Part shown: positions 51,614 through 62,462 of the stretch, piece after piece
Layout of the letters: each line of letters opens with the position of its first letter
Numbering within the stretch: the first letter of the stretch is position 1
NCBI RefSeq assembly: GCF_000195335.1
Contig: NC_015387.1
Span: forward strand, 434,001-498,000
Origin: Marinithermus hydrothermalis DSM 14884
GTDB taxonomy: Bacteria > Deinococcota > Deinococci > Deinococcales > Marinithermaceae
Length of the DNA stretch: 64,000 bases
Direction of reading: 5' to 3'
Translations under genes and position numbers: made by a program
The notes under the pieces: generated by a model
Told to the model about the DNA's origin: nothing
The model's database searches: none
What the model saw: only the letters and a program-made list of their open reading frames with translations

Positions 51614-54064
51614 ATGGTACGCGTCAAGGTCAACGACCGCGAGATCGAGGTTCCGCCGGGAACCTCGGCGATGGACGCGATCTTCCACGCTGGGTACGAC
51701 GTGCCCCTCTTCTGCGCGGAGAAGTACCTCTCGCCGACCGGGTCGTGCCGCATGTGCCTGGTCAAGGCCGGTGCGCCGCGCAAGGGGCCGGACGGCGACT
51801 GGATCCGGGACGAGAACGGCGAGGTCAAGATCTTCTGGTTCCCCAAGCTCATGGCGAGCTGCACCCTCCAGGTGAGCGAGGGCATGGTGATCGACACCCT
51901 CTCGGACGAGGTGAAGCGGGCCCAGTCCGGGATGGTGGAGTTCACCCTGTTCAACCACCCCCTCGACTGCCCCACCTGCGACAAGGGCGGCGCGTGCGAG
52001 CTCCAGGACCGCAGCTACGAGTACGGCCTGTACGAGACGTACCACGCCAAGCGCGAGGAGATCCGCGAAGGGCTGGGTCCCGAGCTGCCCGTCTACACCC
52101 GCTACGAGTTCACCCGCCGCCACACCGACAAGCACCACCCCCTCTCGCCCTTCATCACCCTGGACCGCGAGCGGTGCATCCACTGCAAGCGCTGCGTGCG
52201 GTACTTCGAGGAGATCCCCGGAGACGAGGTGCTGGACTTCATCGAGCGGGGGGTGCACACCTTCATCGGCACCGCGGACTACGGCCTGCCCTCGAACCTC
52301 ACCGGGAACATCTGCGACATCTGCCCGGTCGGGGCGCTGCTCGACCAGGTGGCCCGCTTCAGGGGGCGCAACTGGGAGTACGACCGCACCCCCACCACGG
52401 ACCTCACCGACGCCTCCGGCAGCGCGATCTGGGTGGACGCGCGCTCGGGCCGCATTGAGCGCGTGCGTGCCCGTGAACTCCCCGAGACCAGCGAGATCTG
52501 GATCTCGGACGCGGCGCGCTTCGGGCACGAGTGGGTGGACCTCAACCGGATCAAGACCCCCCTCGTGCGCAAGGACGGCCGCCTCGAGCCCGCCAGCTGG
52601 GACGAAGCCCTCCAGGCGATGCGCGAGGGGCTAAAGGGCGCGAAGAAGGACGCGGTTGGGCTCTACCTCGCGGGGGACAGCACCCTGGAGGAAGGGTACG
52701 CCGCCGCCGAGCTCGCCCGGGCCCTCGGCACGCCCCACCTGGACTTTGAGGGGCGCACTGCCGTGGCGGCCTCGAGCTTCCCCGCCCTGACCTACGACGA
52801 GCTGTTGGAGGCGGGCTTTGCCCTGGTGGTGGGGGACCCCACCGAGGAACTCCCGGTGCTGCACGTGCGGCTCCAGCAGTTCCTCAAGGGCCTGAAGCCG
52901 CCCCACCGTTACAACCACGGCACGCCCTTCGCGGACCTCTCCATCAAGGAACGCATGCCGCGCCAAGGGGAGAAGCTCGCGGTCTTCGCGCCCTACCCCA
53001 CCGCCCTCATGCGCTGGGCGGGCGCGAAGGGGGTGTACCGGCCGGGCGAGGAGGCCCGCCTCCTCCAGGCCCTCGAGGCGGCTCTCGAGGGACGCTCCCT
53101 CCCCGAGGGGCTGGACGGGGTGCGGGAGGCCGTTCGGGCCGCGGCGGAGCGCTTCAAGGCCGCTGAGGGCCGGGTGCTCGTGCTGGGCGCGGGCGTGCTC
53201 GAGGACGTGGAGGCCGCCCAGGCCGCGCAACGGATCGCCGCGGCCTTCGGCGCGCGCGTCTTCGCCCTGACCCCTGCACCGAACGCCCGAGGCCTCGAGG
53301 CCGTCGGGGTCTGGCCCGGCGAGGGCGGCGCGGCCTTGGGGGAGGCCGGACCGCAGGTGGCCTTCTACAGCGGGGTTGAACCGCCGGAGGACGTGGTGCG
53401 GGCCCAGGCCTACCGGGTCTTCCACCTCACGCACCTCACCCCCCTCGCCGAGCGGTACGCGGACGTGGTGCTGCCCGCGGAGACCTTCTACGAGAAGCGC
53501 GGCGCGATGGTGAACGTCGAGGGGCGGGTCCTCCCCCTCCAGCCCGCCGGAGTGGATAACGGCGAGGCCGAAGGGGTTGTGCAGGCCCTCGCGCTCTTCG
53601 CGGAAGCCCTCGGGGTCACGCCGCCCGTGCGGCTCGTGCGCCAGGTCCGTCGGGCCCTCAAGGAGCGCTACCGGCTGGACCTCGAGCACCTGCCCGAGTC
53701 GGGCGTGCTCTGGCGGCCCAAGGCTCCCCGGACGCCGCGCGCCCTCCGGGCGGAGGCCGGCACGCTCTACCTTAAGCCCAGCATGTGGCGCCACCACCAG
53801 CTGCAGGGCCCCACCGTGCAGAAGGCGCTCGGCCGGGCTGTGCTCGAGGCGCACCCGGCGACCGCCCGGGCGCACGGTTTGAAGGACGGGATGGCCCTCG
53901 AGGTGGAGACCCCCTACGGGACGCTCGAGGCGGTCGTGCGCGTGCGGGAGGCGTTGCCGGAGGGGTTCTTGTACCTGCCGGCGTACGGGAAGGGCACCGC
54001 GCGCCGGGTGCCGTTTAAGCTGCTGGTGCCTCAAGGGGCGCCTCAAGGGGGAGGGGAGGCGTGA
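51614..54064 (+). CDS. nuoG: NADH-quinone oxidoreductase subunit G (Nqo3), N7 ligands missing
   Basis: 816 residues from ATG 51614 after GGAGG; an in-frame start at 51386 would lie inside nuoF and is rejected. N1b ([17 protein letters not shown]), N5 (HPLDCPTC...C) and N4 (CIHCKRC ... CDIC) ligands are complete. The region that binds the extra [4Fe-4S] cluster N7 in Thermus and E. coli reads [15 protein letters not shown] and [14 protein letters not shown]: all four cysteines are replaced by Asp or Ser, as in mitochondrial subunits. The molybdopterin-enzyme-like body remains. Confidence 0.96.
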   Translation: MVRVKVNDREIEVPPGTSAMDAIFHAGYDVPLFCAEKYLSPTGSCRMCLVKAGAPRKGPDGDWIRDENGEVKIFWFPKLMASCTLQVSEGMVIDTLSDEVKRAQSGMVEFTLFNHPLDCPTCDKGGACELQDRSYEYGLYETYHAKREEIREGLGPELPVYTRYEFTRRHTDKHHPLSPFITLDRERCIHCKRCVRYFEEIPGDEVLDFIERGVHTFIGTADYGLPSNLTGNICDICPVGALLDQVARFRGRNWEYDRTPTTDLTDASGSAIWVDARSGRIERVRARELPETSEIWISDAARFGHEWVDLNRIKTPLVRKDGRLEPASWDEALQAMREGLKGAKKDAVGLYLAGDSTLEEGYAAAELARALGTPHLDFEGRTAVAASSFPALTYDELLEAGFALVVGDPTEELPVLHVRLQQFLKGLKPPHRYNHGTPFADLSIKERMPRQGEKLAVFAPYPTALMRWAGAKGVYRPGEEARLLQALEAALEGRSLPEGLDGVREAVRAAAERFKAAEGRVLVLGAGVLEDVEAAQAAQRIAAAFGARVFALTPAPNARGLEAVGVWPGEGGAALGEAGPQVAFYSGVEPPEDVVRAQAYRVFHLTHLTPLAERYADVVLPAETFYEKRGAMVNVEGRVLPLQPAGVDNGEAEGVVQALALFAEALGVTPPVRLVRQVRRALKERYRLDLEHLPESGVLWRPKAPRTPRALRAEAGTLYLKPSMWRHHQLQGPTVQKALGRAVLEAHPATARAHGLKDGMALEVETPYGTLEAVVRVREALPEGFLYLPAYGKGTARRVPFKLLVPQGAPQGGGEA

Positions 54065-55056
54065 TGGAGTTCGTCTGGACCGCGGTGAAGGCGCTTCTCG
54101 TCGTGGTGGGGCTCTTGACGGCGTTCGCCTACATGACGCTCGTGGAGCGCCGTTTGCTCGCGCGCTTTCAGCACCGGCTGGGGCCGAACCGCGTGGGCCC
54201 CATGGGGTTGTTGCAGCCCTTGGCGGACGCGATCAAGAGCATCTTCAAGGAGGACATCACCGTCCGTGAAGCCGACCGGTTGGTGTACCTCCTCGCGCCT
54301 TTGATCTCGATCACCTTTGCGCTGGTGGCTTTCGGCCTGATCCCCTTCGGGCCGGAAGGCGCGTTCTTTGGGCTGGACCCGTGGGTGCTCGACATCGACA
54401 TGGGGATCCTGTACCTCTTCGCGGTGAGCGAGATGGCGGTGTACGGGGTCTTCCTCGCGGGGTGGGCCTCAAACTCCAAGTACAGCCTGCTGGGCTCGCT
54501 GCGCTCGGCGGCAGCGCTCGTGAGCTACGAGCTGGGCCTGGGGATCAGCCTGCTCGCGCCGGTGATCCTGGTAGGGTCCTTGAACCTGCGGGAGATCGTG
54601 GAGTGGCAGGCCCAGAACGGGTGGTTGATCCTTTGGCAGTTCCCGGCCTTCCTGGTCTTCACGATCGCCACCATGGCCGAGGCGGCGCGGACGCCGTTCG
54701 ACCTGCCGGAGGCCGAGCAGGAGCTGGTCTCGGGGTACAACACCGAGTACTCCTCGATCAAGTGGGCCCTCTTCCAGATGGCGGAGTACGTCCACCTCAT
54801 CACCGCAAGCGCCCTGATCCCCACGCTCTTCCTGGGGGGGTGGCACGCGCCCGCCTTCTTGCCGGACATCCCCTTCCTGTGGCTGTTCGTGAAGATGGCC
54901 CTGTTCCTTTTCCTCTTCATCTGGATCCGCGCAACCTGGTTCCGCCTGCGCTACGACCAGCTGATGCGCTTTAGTTGGGGCGTGTTGTTGCCGGTAGCGC
55001 TGGTGTGGTTCGTGGTGACGGCAGCCTGGGTTGTGTTCAAGGGAGGTGTCGCATGA
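54064..55056 (+). CDS. nuoH: NADH-quinone oxidoreductase subunit H (Nqo8)
   Basis: 330 residues, about eight to nine membrane helices. [20 protein letters not shown] then [17 protein letters not shown], and [20 protein letters not shown] with its acidic residues of the E-channel, are fully conserved. It joins the quinone cavity to the proton pumps. Start ATG 54064 in the overlap TGATG with nuoG. Confidence 0.97.
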   Translation: MEFVWTAVKALLVVVGLLTAFAYMTLVERRLLARFQHRLGPNRVGPMGLLQPLADAIKSIFKEDITVREADRLVYLLAPLISITFALVAFGLIPFGPEGAFFGLDPWVLDIDMGILYLFAVSEMAVYGVFLAGWASNSKYSLLGSLRSAAALVSYELGLGISLLAPVILVGSLNLREIVEWQAQNGWLILWQFPAFLVFTIATMAEAARTPFDLPEAEQELVSGYNTEYSSIKWALFQMAEYVHLITASALIPTLFLGGWHAPAFLPDIPFLWLFVKMALFLFLFIWIRATWFRLRYDQLMRFSWGVLLPVALVWFVVTAAWVVFKGGVA

Positions 55057-55583
55057 GCGTAGCCGCGCTGGCGAAGAGCCTGGGCATCACGCTGAAGCAC
55101 CTCTTCAGCAAGCCGGTGACGATCCCGTACCCGGACGCGCCGGTGCCCTTGAAGCCGCGCTACAAGGGGCGTCACGTGCTTACCCGCCACCCGAACGGCC
55201 TCGAGAAATGCATCGGGTGCAGCCTGTGCGCCGCGGTCTGCCCGGCGTACGCGATCTACGTCGAGGCCGCGGAGAACGACCCGGAGAACCCGGTCTCGGC
55301 GGGGGAGCGGTACGCGAAGGTCTACGAGATCAACATGCTGCGCTGCATCTTCTGCGGGCTCTGCGAGGAGGCCTGCCCCACGGGCGCGGTCGTGCTGGGC
55401 AACGAGTTCGAGATGGCCGACTACCGTTACTCCGACCACATCTACAGCAAGGAGGACATGCTCGTCGAGGTGGTGGGCTCCAAGCCGCAGCGGCGCGAGG
55501 CCCGCATCACAGGAAAGCCGGTCAAGCTAGGGTTCAAGGTGCCCTACGTGCGGCCGGAGCTGGAAGGGGTGAAGTACGAGTGA
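55053..55583 (+). CDS. nuoI: NADH-quinone oxidoreductase subunit I (Nqo9)
   Basis: 176 residues with two ferredoxin-type motifs, [12 protein letters not shown] and [12 protein letters not shown], holding clusters N6a and N6b. ATG 55053 follows GGGAGG and overlaps the nuoH end by 4 bases. The upstream in-frame extension into nuoH is rejected. Confidence 0.97.
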   Translation: MSVAALAKSLGITLKHLFSKPVTIPYPDAPVPLKPRYKGRHVLTRHPNGLEKCIGCSLCAAVCPAYAIYVEAAENDPENPVSAGERYAKVYEINMLRCIFCGLCEEACPTGAVVLGNEFEMADYRYSDHIYSKEDMLVEVVGSKPQRREARITGKPVKLGFKVPYVRPELEGVKYE

Positions 55584-56143
55584 GCCTCTTCGATCTCGTC
55601 GCCGGCCTGTTGCTCATCCTTACAGCAGTGGCGGTGGTGACGCTCCGCAACGCGGTGCACGCCGCCCTCGCCCTCGCGGGGAACTTCCTGGTGCTCGCCG
55701 CGGTGTACATGGCGCTGGACGCGCGGTTTCTAGGCTGGATCCAGGTGATCGTGTACGCTGGCGCGATCATGGTCCTGTTCCTCTTCGTGATCATGCTGCT
55801 GCTCGCGGCTCGAGCCGATACGGGCGTGGACCCCGTGCCCAGCCTGAGGCCCTTCGCCGGGGTGGTGGGGGTGCTGCTGCTCGTGGGGCTGGGGTACGCC
55901 GTCACTACCTTCGAACCTGTTCAATCCCTTGTGGAGACCGCGCCGCTGCTCGCGGGTGGCACGGCCCAGGTGGTGGGCGAGGCCCTCTACGGGCCCTGGC
56001 TGTACGCAGTGGAGCTTATCGCGGTGCTGCTGCTCGCCGCGACGGTCGCCGCGGTCGTGATGGTCCAGCCTGAGGTGCGCCGCCCTCGAGTCAAGCCCCA
56101 GGTGGCCGAGCGCGAGCGCGAGCTCGAGGAGGTGACCCGATGA
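55580..56143 (+). CDS. nuoJ: NADH-quinone oxidoreductase subunit J (Nqo10)
   Basis: 187 residues from GTG 55580 in the nuoI stop (GTGA). Five membrane helices, with the third containing the pi-bulge region [21 protein letters not shown] that is most conserved in subunit J. The C-terminal tail is unusually charged ([10 protein letters not shown]). ATGA overlap with nuoK. Confidence 0.95.
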   Translation: MSLFDLVAGLLLILTAVAVVTLRNAVHAALALAGNFLVLAAVYMALDARFLGWIQVIVYAGAIMVLFLFVIMLLLAARADTGVDPVPSLRPFAGVVGVLLLVGLGYAVTTFEPVQSLVETAPLLAGGTAQVVGEALYGPWLYAVELIAVLLLAATVAAVVMVQPEVRRPRVKPQVAERERELEEVTR

Positions 56144-56433
56144 CCTACTACCTGCTCCTCTCCGCTGCGCTCTTCACCATCGGCGTGTACGGCCTGCTCG
56201 TGCGGCGCACCGCGATCCTCTTGTTCCTCTCCATCGAGTTGATGCTGAACGCGGCCAACCTCGGCCTCGTCACCTTCGCGCGCGCGTACGGGGATATTGC
56301 CGCGCAGTCGGTGGCCTTCCTCGTGATCGCGATCGCCGCGGCTGAGGTCGCGGTGGGCTTGGGCATCATCGTGGCTGTCTTCCGCACGCGGGCCTCGACC
56401 GTGGTCGATGAGCTGCGGCACCTCAGGGGGTAA
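56140..56433 (+). CDS. nuoK: NADH-quinone oxidoreductase subunit K (Nqo11)
   Basis: 97 residues, three helices. Conserved glutamates of the proton path appear in FLSIELMLNAANL and AAAEVAVGLGIIV. Related to MrpC antiporter subunits. Three bases separate it from nuoL. Confidence 0.96.
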   Translation: MTYYLLLSAALFTIGVYGLLVRRTAILLFLSIELMLNAANLGLVTFARAYGDIAAQSVAFLVIAIAAAEVAVGLGIIVAVFRTRASTVVDELRHLRG

Positions 56434-56436
56434 GGC

Positions 56437-58260
56437 ATGCTGCTCTTGACGATCCTCTTACCGCTGTTGGGGTTTGTTTTGCTGGGCCTGTTTGGCCGGC
56501 GCATGCGGGAGCCCTGGCCGGGCGTGCTCGCCTCGGCGCTGGTCTTCGCGAGCTTTGCCCTCTCCGTAGGGCTGCTCCTTGGGGGCGGGGCCCGTTTCGT
56601 CCTCGAGGACTGGCTGCCGGGCATTCCCTTCAGCTTGGTCCTGGACTCCCTCTCCGGCTTCATGGCCTTGATCGTGACCGGGATCGGGTTCTTGATCCAC
56701 GTGTACGCGATCGGGTACATGGCGGGCGACCCGGGGTTCAGCCGCTTTTTCGCGTACCTGAACCTGTTCATCGCCATGATGATGACCCTGGTCCTGGCCG
56801 ACGCGTACCCGGTCATGTTCATCGGCTGGGAGGGGGTGGGCCTCGCCTCCTACCTCCTGATCGGGTTCTGGTACACGGAGCGCACCAACGCCGACTCGGC
56901 CCGCAAGGCCTTCATCGTGAACCGCATCGGCGACCTGGGGTTCTTGCTGGGCATGGCGATCCTGTACACCACCTTCGGGACCCTTTCGATTAGCGAGCTG
57001 CGCGAGGCCATCGAGGGCAGCCTGGTCCTTCCGGCGGGGCTTTCGCTCGCGGGGGCCTTGCTCTTCATCGGGGCGATCGGGAAGAGCGCCCAGGTGCCCC
57101 TCATGGTGTGGTTGCCGGACGCGATGGCGGGCCCCACGCCGGTCTCCGCCCTGATCCACGCGGCCACCATGGTGACCGCGGGCGTTTACCTCCTGGCGCG
57201 CTCGAGCTTCCTGTACGCGGTGCTGCCGGACGTCTCGTACGCGATCGCCGTGATCGGCCTCATCACCGCCCTCTACGGGGCGCTCTCGGCCCTGGGGCAG
57301 TGGGACATCAAGCGCATCGTCGCGTACTCCACGGTCAGCCAGCTCGGGTACATGTTCCTCGCCGCGGGGGTGGGGGCGTACTGGATCGCGCTGTTCCACG
57401 TGATGACGCACGCCTTCTTCAAGGCGCTGCTCTTCCTCTCCTCCGGTTCGGTGATCCACGCCTTGGGAGGCGAGCAGGACGTGCGCAGGATGGGCGGGCT
57501 TAAGGCGCACTTACCCCGCACGCACCTGCACGGTCTCATCGGGGCGCTGGCCCTCGCGGGCTTCCCGCTCCTCTCGGGGTTTTGGTCCAAGGACGCGATC
57601 CTCACCGCGACGCTCACCTACCCCTTCGGCGGCGCGGGCTTCTACGCCGTCGCGCTCTTCACGGCCTTCCTCACCGCGGTGTACGCGATGCGCTGGTACG
57701 TCCTGGTCTTCCAGGGCACCTACCGCGGCGCGGCGCACCCCCACGAAGCGCCCCGCGTCATGACCCTGCCCAACGACCTCCTCGCCCTAGGGGCGCTCTT
57801 CTCGGGCTTCCTCGCCCTGCCCGCGCCCCTGTGGAACCGCCTCGAGCCCTTCCTCGCGACCTCCCTGGCGGAGCTCGAGGCGCGCCACCTCGAGCTCGCG
57901 ACCGAGTGGGGGCTGATCCTGCTCTCGGCTCTGGTCGCGCTCGTGGGGGTGTTCGTGGGGTACCGGACCTTCACGGCCGCAAGGCTGCCGCGCTGGTACG
58001 AGACCTTCCAGGCCTGGAGCGCAGAAGCCTTCTACGTGGATCGCGTCTATAACGCCGTGATCGTGACGCCCCTCAAGGAACTCGCGTACGCGCTGGGCCT
58101 GGCGGACCGCGCCTTGGACGCCGGGTACGTGCGCGGCGCGGGCGGTGTGGGAGTGTTGGGCCGGGCGCTTGCGGCCCTCCAGCACGGGTACGTGCGGGTG
58201 TACGCGGCCTTCATGGCGTTGGCCCTCGCGGTCGTTCTTCTGTGGGGGGTGGTGCGGTGA
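56437..58260 (+). CDS. nuoL: NADH-quinone oxidoreductase subunit L (Nqo12)
   Basis: 607 residues. Antiporter-like proton pump: [39 protein letters not shown] then [20 protein letters not shown], and the C-terminal lateral-helix extension ending in the last membrane segment. Nearly the same length as its Thermus homologue. Confidence 0.97.
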   Translation: MLLLTILLPLLGFVLLGLFGRRMREPWPGVLASALVFASFALSVGLLLGGGARFVLEDWLPGIPFSLVLDSLSGFMALIVTGIGFLIHVYAIGYMAGDPGFSRFFAYLNLFIAMMMTLVLADAYPVMFIGWEGVGLASYLLIGFWYTERTNADSARKAFIVNRIGDLGFLLGMAILYTTFGTLSISELREAIEGSLVLPAGLSLAGALLFIGAIGKSAQVPLMVWLPDAMAGPTPVSALIHAATMVTAGVYLLARSSFLYAVLPDVSYAIAVIGLITALYGALSALGQWDIKRIVAYSTVSQLGYMFLAAGVGAYWIALFHVMTHAFFKALLFLSSGSVIHALGGEQDVRRMGGLKAHLPRTHLHGLIGALALAGFPLLSGFWSKDAILTATLTYPFGGAGFYAVALFTAFLTAVYAMRWYVLVFQGTYRGAAHPHEAPRVMTLPNDLLALGALFSGFLALPAPLWNRLEPFLATSLAELEARHLELATEWGLILLSALVALVGVFVGYRTFTAARLPRWYETFQAWSAEAFYVDRVYNAVIVTPLKELAYALGLADRALDAGYVRGAGGVGVLGRALAALQHGYVRVYAAFMALALAVVLLWGVVR

Positions 58261-59678
58261 TTCACCTCTTCGTCTTCCTACCGGCCCTCGCGGGCCTCGT
58301 GGCCCTTTTCGCGCCGGGCATGGCGCGGCGCTTGGGGATCGTAGCCTCCGGCCTTACCTTCCTGATCGGCCTGGGCCTCTTCGCGCAGTACCCCGGTGAG
58401 GGGTACGCCTTCGTCACCCAGACGCCCTTGCTCGAGCCGGTCGGGGTGTACTACGCCCTGGGGCTGGACGGAACCTCCCTGGCGCTGGCCCTCGCCATCG
58501 CGTTGGTGACCTTCGCGGGCCTCATCGTGCTGCGGGACGTGCCGGGGCGCATGGTGGCCCTGGCGCTTTTGATGGAGACGGGCCTCCTCGGGATCGTCTC
58601 GAGCCTGGACCTGATCCTCTTCTACGTCTTCTACGAGGCGACCCTGATCCCCAGCATGCTGATGCTGGGCTTGTTCGGGGGGCAGAACCGGGTCCGCGCC
58701 CTCGTGAAGTTCGCGCTCTTCACCCTGACCGGTAGCCTCCTGATGCTCGCCGCGATCCTCGCGGCGCGGTATTTGGGCGGCGCGGAAAGCTTCCTGCTCG
58801 AGGACCTCCTCGCGCACCGTCTCGATGGGGCCGCGGCAGTCTGGGCCTTCGCCGCGTTCGCCCTGGCCTTCCTCGTGAAGACCCCGCTCTTCCCGGTGCA
58901 CACCTGGCTTCCGGACTTCCACGCGGAGAACCACCCTTCGGGCCTCGCGGACGTGATGGGCACCCTGTACAAGGTGGGCCTGTACGGCTTCTTCCGTTGG
59001 GCCATGCCCTTGTTCCCCGCGGGGTTCGCTGAGTTCCAGGGGCTGCTCCTCGCGCTCGCCGCGGTGACCGCGCTGTACGGCGCGTGGGTTGCGTTTGCGC
59101 AGACCGACTGGAAGCGGCTTTTGGCCTACGGGGCGCTTTCGCACATGGGGGTAGGGGCCCTGGGGCTGTTTAGCGGCACGGAGGAAGGCGCGATCGGGGC
59201 GATCTTCCTGCTCGCGGCCTCCTCGGTGTACACCGGCGCGCTCTTCCTCTTCGCGGGCATGATGCACCGGCGGTTCGGCACCCTCGAGCTCACGCCTACG
59301 CGCGGCTTGGCGCAGCACGCGCCGGCCCTCGCGGCCTTCACCTTGATCCTGGTGCTCGCGATGGTGGGGCTGCCTGGCCTCGCGGGCTTCCCCGGGGAGT
59401 TCATGAGCCTCTTGGGGGCGTGGCAGGCCTCGCCGTGGCTGACCCTCGTAGGCTTTTCCGCGGTCATCGCTTCGGCAGCGTACGCCCTCACCGCGTACCA
59501 GCGGGTCTTCCACGAGACGCCGGAGCGCCCCGCGGGGGACCTTTCGCGGCGCGAGTGGGCGTTCGCGGTGCTGGCCACCTTGGGGATCGTGCTGCTGGGG
59601 GTGTACCCGAAGGTGTTTAGCGCGGTGATCGAACCGAGCGCGCAGGTCTTCGCGCAGCTCGTGGGGGGTGGGTTGTGA
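58257..59678 (+). CDS. nuoM: NADH-quinone oxidoreductase subunit M (Nqo13)
   Basis: 473 residues from GTG 58257, which overlaps the nuoL stop (GTGA); GTG 58242 is an alternative. Antiporter-like pump with [19 protein letters not shown] (key Glu) and [20 protein letters not shown], a Thermus-like variant of the usual subunit M motif. Confidence 0.95.
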   Translation: MIHLFVFLPALAGLVALFAPGMARRLGIVASGLTFLIGLGLFAQYPGEGYAFVTQTPLLEPVGVYYALGLDGTSLALALAIALVTFAGLIVLRDVPGRMVALALLMETGLLGIVSSLDLILFYVFYEATLIPSMLMLGLFGGQNRVRALVKFALFTLTGSLLMLAAILAARYLGGAESFLLEDLLAHRLDGAAAVWAFAAFALAFLVKTPLFPVHTWLPDFHAENHPSGLADVMGTLYKVGLYGFFRWAMPLFPAGFAEFQGLLLALAAVTALYGAWVAFAQTDWKRLLAYGALSHMGVGALGLFSGTEEGAIGAIFLLAASSVYTGALFLFAGMMHRRFGTLELTPTRGLAQHAPALAAFTLILVLAMVGLPGLAGFPGEFMSLLGAWQASPWLTLVGFSAVIASAAYALTAYQRVFHETPERPAGDLSRREWAFAVLATLGIVLLGVYPKVFSAVIEPSAQVFAQLVGGGL

Positions 59679-61033
59679 GCGTTCTGATCACGCTGTTGCT
59701 GACCGCTCTCTTGGCGACCTTCGCGGGGTTTGTGATGCCGAGCAGCGAGGTGCGCCGCGTGAGCGGGATCGGTTTCGCGCTGGCCCTGGTCTTCCTCGGG
59801 GTGAACTGGGGCGAGGACCAGGTGCTGTTTAACGGGTTGTACGTCTTCGATGCTTTCGCTCGAGGCATCACCCTGGTCGTCCTCCTCGCGGCCTTGATGG
59901 CGGTGCTGGTGGGCACCCGGTACCTGGCCGCGACCCAGGCGGAGCGGTTCGAGTACTACGCGCTATTGGGGTACGCGGTCCTGGGCGCCCATGTGATCGG
60001 CGCGACCACCAACCTGGTCGTGATGCTGATCGGGATCGAGATCCTTTCGATTCCCTTGTACGTCCTGGCGGGGTTTAGGCGCGACCTGGAGTCCTACGAG
60101 GCGAGCGTGAAGTACTTCCTGCTGGGCGCGGCGGCCTCGGGGATCTTGTTCTACGGGATCGTGCTGCACTACGGCGCGACCGGGGCCTTCACGGTGGGCG
60201 CGGCAGGGGAGGGCCTCCTGTACTTCGCCGCCATGGCCTTGATCCTGACCGGCCTGGGGTTCAAGGTGGCCCTGGTGCCCTTCCAGTGGTGGACGCCCGA
60301 CGTCTACCAGGGCAGCCCCACGCCCGTCACGCTCTTCATGGCCTCCGGGGTGAAGGCCGCGGCCTTTGCGGCGCTGGCGCGCGTGCTGGTGGGCAGCGGC
60401 CTCGAGGGACCCTGGGGGGCGTTGTTCGCGTTGATGGTGGCGCTCACCGTGCTGTTTGGGAACCTGGCCGCGCTCGTGCAGAACGAGGCCAAGCGCGTGC
60501 TCGCTTACTCCTCGATCGCGCACGCGGGGTACGCCGCGCTGGCGCTCTTGGGGCCGGACGCGGGGCCCGCCCTGGGATACTACCTCTTCGCTTACGCGAT
60601 CTCGACGGGGCTGGCCTTCGGGGTGCTCAGCGTGGTGGATGAAGGCAAAGGCGTGCCTTACGGTGCGCTGCGCGGCCTGTTGCAGCGGGCGCCACTGCTT
60701 GGGGTGGGGTGGGTGTTCGCGATGCTTTCGCTCGCGGGGATCCCTCCCTTCGTGGGGTTTTGGGCCAAGTACCTGGTGATCCTCGAGGCCGCTCGTGGCG
60801 GCGCGTACGGTCTGGTGGTCTTCGCCTTGTTGACCTCGGTCGTGGCTGCGTTCTACTACCTGCGCCTGCTTGCCCTCGCCGCGTTTAGCGCGCCCGCGAG
60901 CATGGAGGTGCCCGCCGCGCGGAGCGGGGCGCGGTTTGCGCTGGTTGTCGCGGCGGGGCTGGTGGTGCTGTTGGGCTTGTGGGCGGGGCTGGGGTTTGGC
61001 CTCTTCGCGAACGCGGCGGCGCTCGCCCCCTAG
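59675..61033 (+). CDS. nuoN: NADH-quinone oxidoreductase subunit N (Nqo14)
   Basis: 452 residues from GTG 59675 inside the nuoM stop. Antiporter-like pump: NLVVMLIGIEILSIPLYVLAGF, VPFQWWTPDVYQGSPTPVTLF and NEAKRVLAYSSIAHAGYAALAL. Last gene of the operon; the accessory Thermus subunits Nqo15 and Nqo16 are not here. Its stop is overlapped by the convergent reductase gene. Confidence 0.96.
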   Translation: MSVLITLLLTALLATFAGFVMPSSEVRRVSGIGFALALVFLGVNWGEDQVLFNGLYVFDAFARGITLVVLLAALMAVLVGTRYLAATQAERFEYYALLGYAVLGAHVIGATTNLVVMLIGIEILSIPLYVLAGFRRDLESYEASVKYFLLGAAASGILFYGIVLHYGATGAFTVGAAGEGLLYFAAMALILTGLGFKVALVPFQWWTPDVYQGSPTPVTLFMASGVKAAAFAALARVLVGSGLEGPWGALFALMVALTVLFGNLAALVQNEAKRVLAYSSIAHAGYAALALLGPDAGPALGYYLFAYAISTGLAFGVLSVVDEGKGVPYGALRGLLQRAPLLGVGWVFAMLSLAGIPPFVGFWAKYLVILEAARGGAYGLVVFALLTSVVAAFYYLRLLALAAFSAPASMEVPAARSGARFALVVAAGLVVLLGLWAGLGFGLFANAAALAP

Positions 61034-62412
61034 GCCCCTTCCCGCGTGGGAGCGCCTTCCCCGGTTCGCCGGGGAAGGCGCTGTTTTTGGGCTTGCCCCG
61101 CGGCCACGAGGAGCGGATCCCAGACCGGGGAAAACGGCGGGGCGTACGCCAGGTCAAGGGCCGCTAGGTCCTCCACCGTGCCCCCCTGGTGCAGTAGCGC
61201 TGCGAGGGCGTCGACGCGCAGCACGGCGTCCCCGCGCCCCACAAGCTGCCCGCCGAGGAGTGCCCCGGTGTCGCTCCGGTAGATCAGCTTCACGTACAGG
61301 GGGCGCGCGTCCGGGTAGTAGTGGGCGCGGTCTTTCGCCTGGATCCAAACCGTCGCCACCGGGTACCCCCGGCTTCGGGCCGCGGCTTCCGAGAGGCCGG
61401 TCGTGGCGACGGCCAGCTCGAAGACCTTGGTGACGGTGGTGCCCACCACGCCGGCGAACGCGGCGGGCTGGCCCGCGATCACGCTGCCGGCCACCCGCCC
61501 GTGCTTGTTGGCCACGTCCCCCAGGGGGAGCCAGTACGCCTCGCCGGTAACGCGGTGGCGCGACTCGGCCACGTCCCCCGCGGCCCACACGCCGGGGTGG
61601 CTGGTGCGGAGCTGGGCGTCCACGCGCACGGCCCCGGTGGGTCCGAGCTCGAGCCCCATCGCCTCGGCGAGGGCTACGTTGGGGCGGACGCCGACCGCGA
61701 GGACCGCGAGGTCCGCGGGGACGGTGCCGGCGCTGGTCTCCACGGCCTCCAGCCGCCCCTGGCCGGTGAAGGCCGTGACCGTGGTGCCGGTCAGGACCTC
61801 GACCCCGTGCCGCTCGAGCTCGGCCTCCACCAGGGGGCTGACCTCGGGGTCGGCCTGAGGCAGGACGCGGGGCTGGGCCTCGATGAGCGTGACGGCCTTG
61901 CCGCGCGCGCGGAAGGCCTCGGCGAGCTCGAGGCCGATGTACCCCGCGCCTACGATCACGGTGCTCCGCGCAGTCTCGAGGGCAGCGTGGAGGGCCAGGC
62001 CGTCCTCCAGGGTGCGCAGCACGTGCACGCCTTCCTGGTGCGCTCCGGGGATGGGGGGACGGATGGGGGTGGCACCGGTGGCGAGGAGGAGGTGGTCGAA
62101 GGGGTGCCAGAAGGTGCGGCCCTCCGCGTGGTCGTGCACCTGGACGCGGCGGCCCTCGAGGTCCACCGCCGTGACCTCGTGCCGGGTGAGGACAGCGATC
62201 CCCTGCTGTTTGAAGGCTTCGGGGGTGCGGGCGATGAGGGCTTCCGCGCGGGGGATGCGCCCCGCGAGGAAGTAGGGGAGGCCGCAGGCCCCGTAGGAGA
62301 CGTGGGGGCTTTTTTCGAAGACGGTGATCTCGAGGTCGGGGTTGGTGCGTTTAGCTTTGGCAGCGGCGCTCATTCCGGCGGCCACGCCGCCGATGATCAC
62401 CAGGCGGCTCAT
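61030..62412 (-). CDS. CoA-disulfide reductase-like flavoprotein
   Basis: 460 residues. FAD site VIIGGVAAGMSAAAKAKR, single redox Cys43 in SYGACGLPYF, second Rossmann VIVGAGYIGLELAEAF, and WAAGDVAES. The single-Cys arrangement is that of CoA-disulfide reductases, CoA-persulfide reductases and NADH oxidases. No rhodanese domain is fused. The last 19 or so residues are encoded by the nuo terminator DNA. A leaderless TATAAT and a CsoR-like inverted repeat lie just upstream. Confidence 0.9.
   Translation of the reverse strand: MSRLVIIGGVAAGMSAAAKAKRTNPDLEITVFEKSPHVSYGACGLPYFLAGRIPRAEALIARTPEAFKQQGIAVLTRHEVTAVDLEGRRVQVHDHAEGRTFWHPFDHLLLATGATPIRPPIPGAHQEGVHVLRTLEDGLALHAALETARSTVIVGAGYIGLELAEAFRARGKAVTLIEAQPRVLPQADPEVSPLVEAELERHGVEVLTGTTVTAFTGQGRLEAVETSAGTVPADLAVLAVGVRPNVALAEAMGLELGPTGAVRVDAQLRTSHPGVWAAGDVAESRHRVTGEAYWLPLGDVANKHGRVAGSVIAGQPAAFAGVVGTTVTKVFELAVATTGLSEAAARSRGYPVATVWIQAKDRAHYYPDARPLYVKLIYRSDTGALLGGQLVGRGDAVLRVDALAALLHQGGTVEDLAALDLAYAPPFSPVWDPLLVAAGQAQKQRLPRRTGEGAPTREGA
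61052..61089 (+). terminator. Strong intrinsic terminator of the nuo operon
   Basis: A 13-bp perfect stem (GCGCCTTCCCCGG, 61052-61064, with CCGGGGAAGGCGC, 61069-61081) closed by a TTCG tetraloop and followed by TGTTTTTGG. It lies within the coding end of the convergent reductase gene. Confidence 0.88.
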
Positions 62413-62418
62413 GCCCCT

Positions 62419-62445
62419 ATTATACCCCTAGGGGGATAGGGGTAT
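62419..62445 (-). promoter_or_regulatory. Leaderless promoter with CsoR/CstR-like operator
   Basis: On the minus strand TATAAT (62419-62424) is 6 bases before ATG 62412. ATACCCCTA (62422-62430) and TAGGGGTAT (62437-62445) are perfect 9-bp inverted arms around GGGGGA and overlap the -10. Such C-tract/G-tract palindromes flanked by AT are typical of CsoR-family repressor sites. Confidence 0.55.
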
Positions 62446-62462
62446 TCCCTGTTTGGGTTTGC

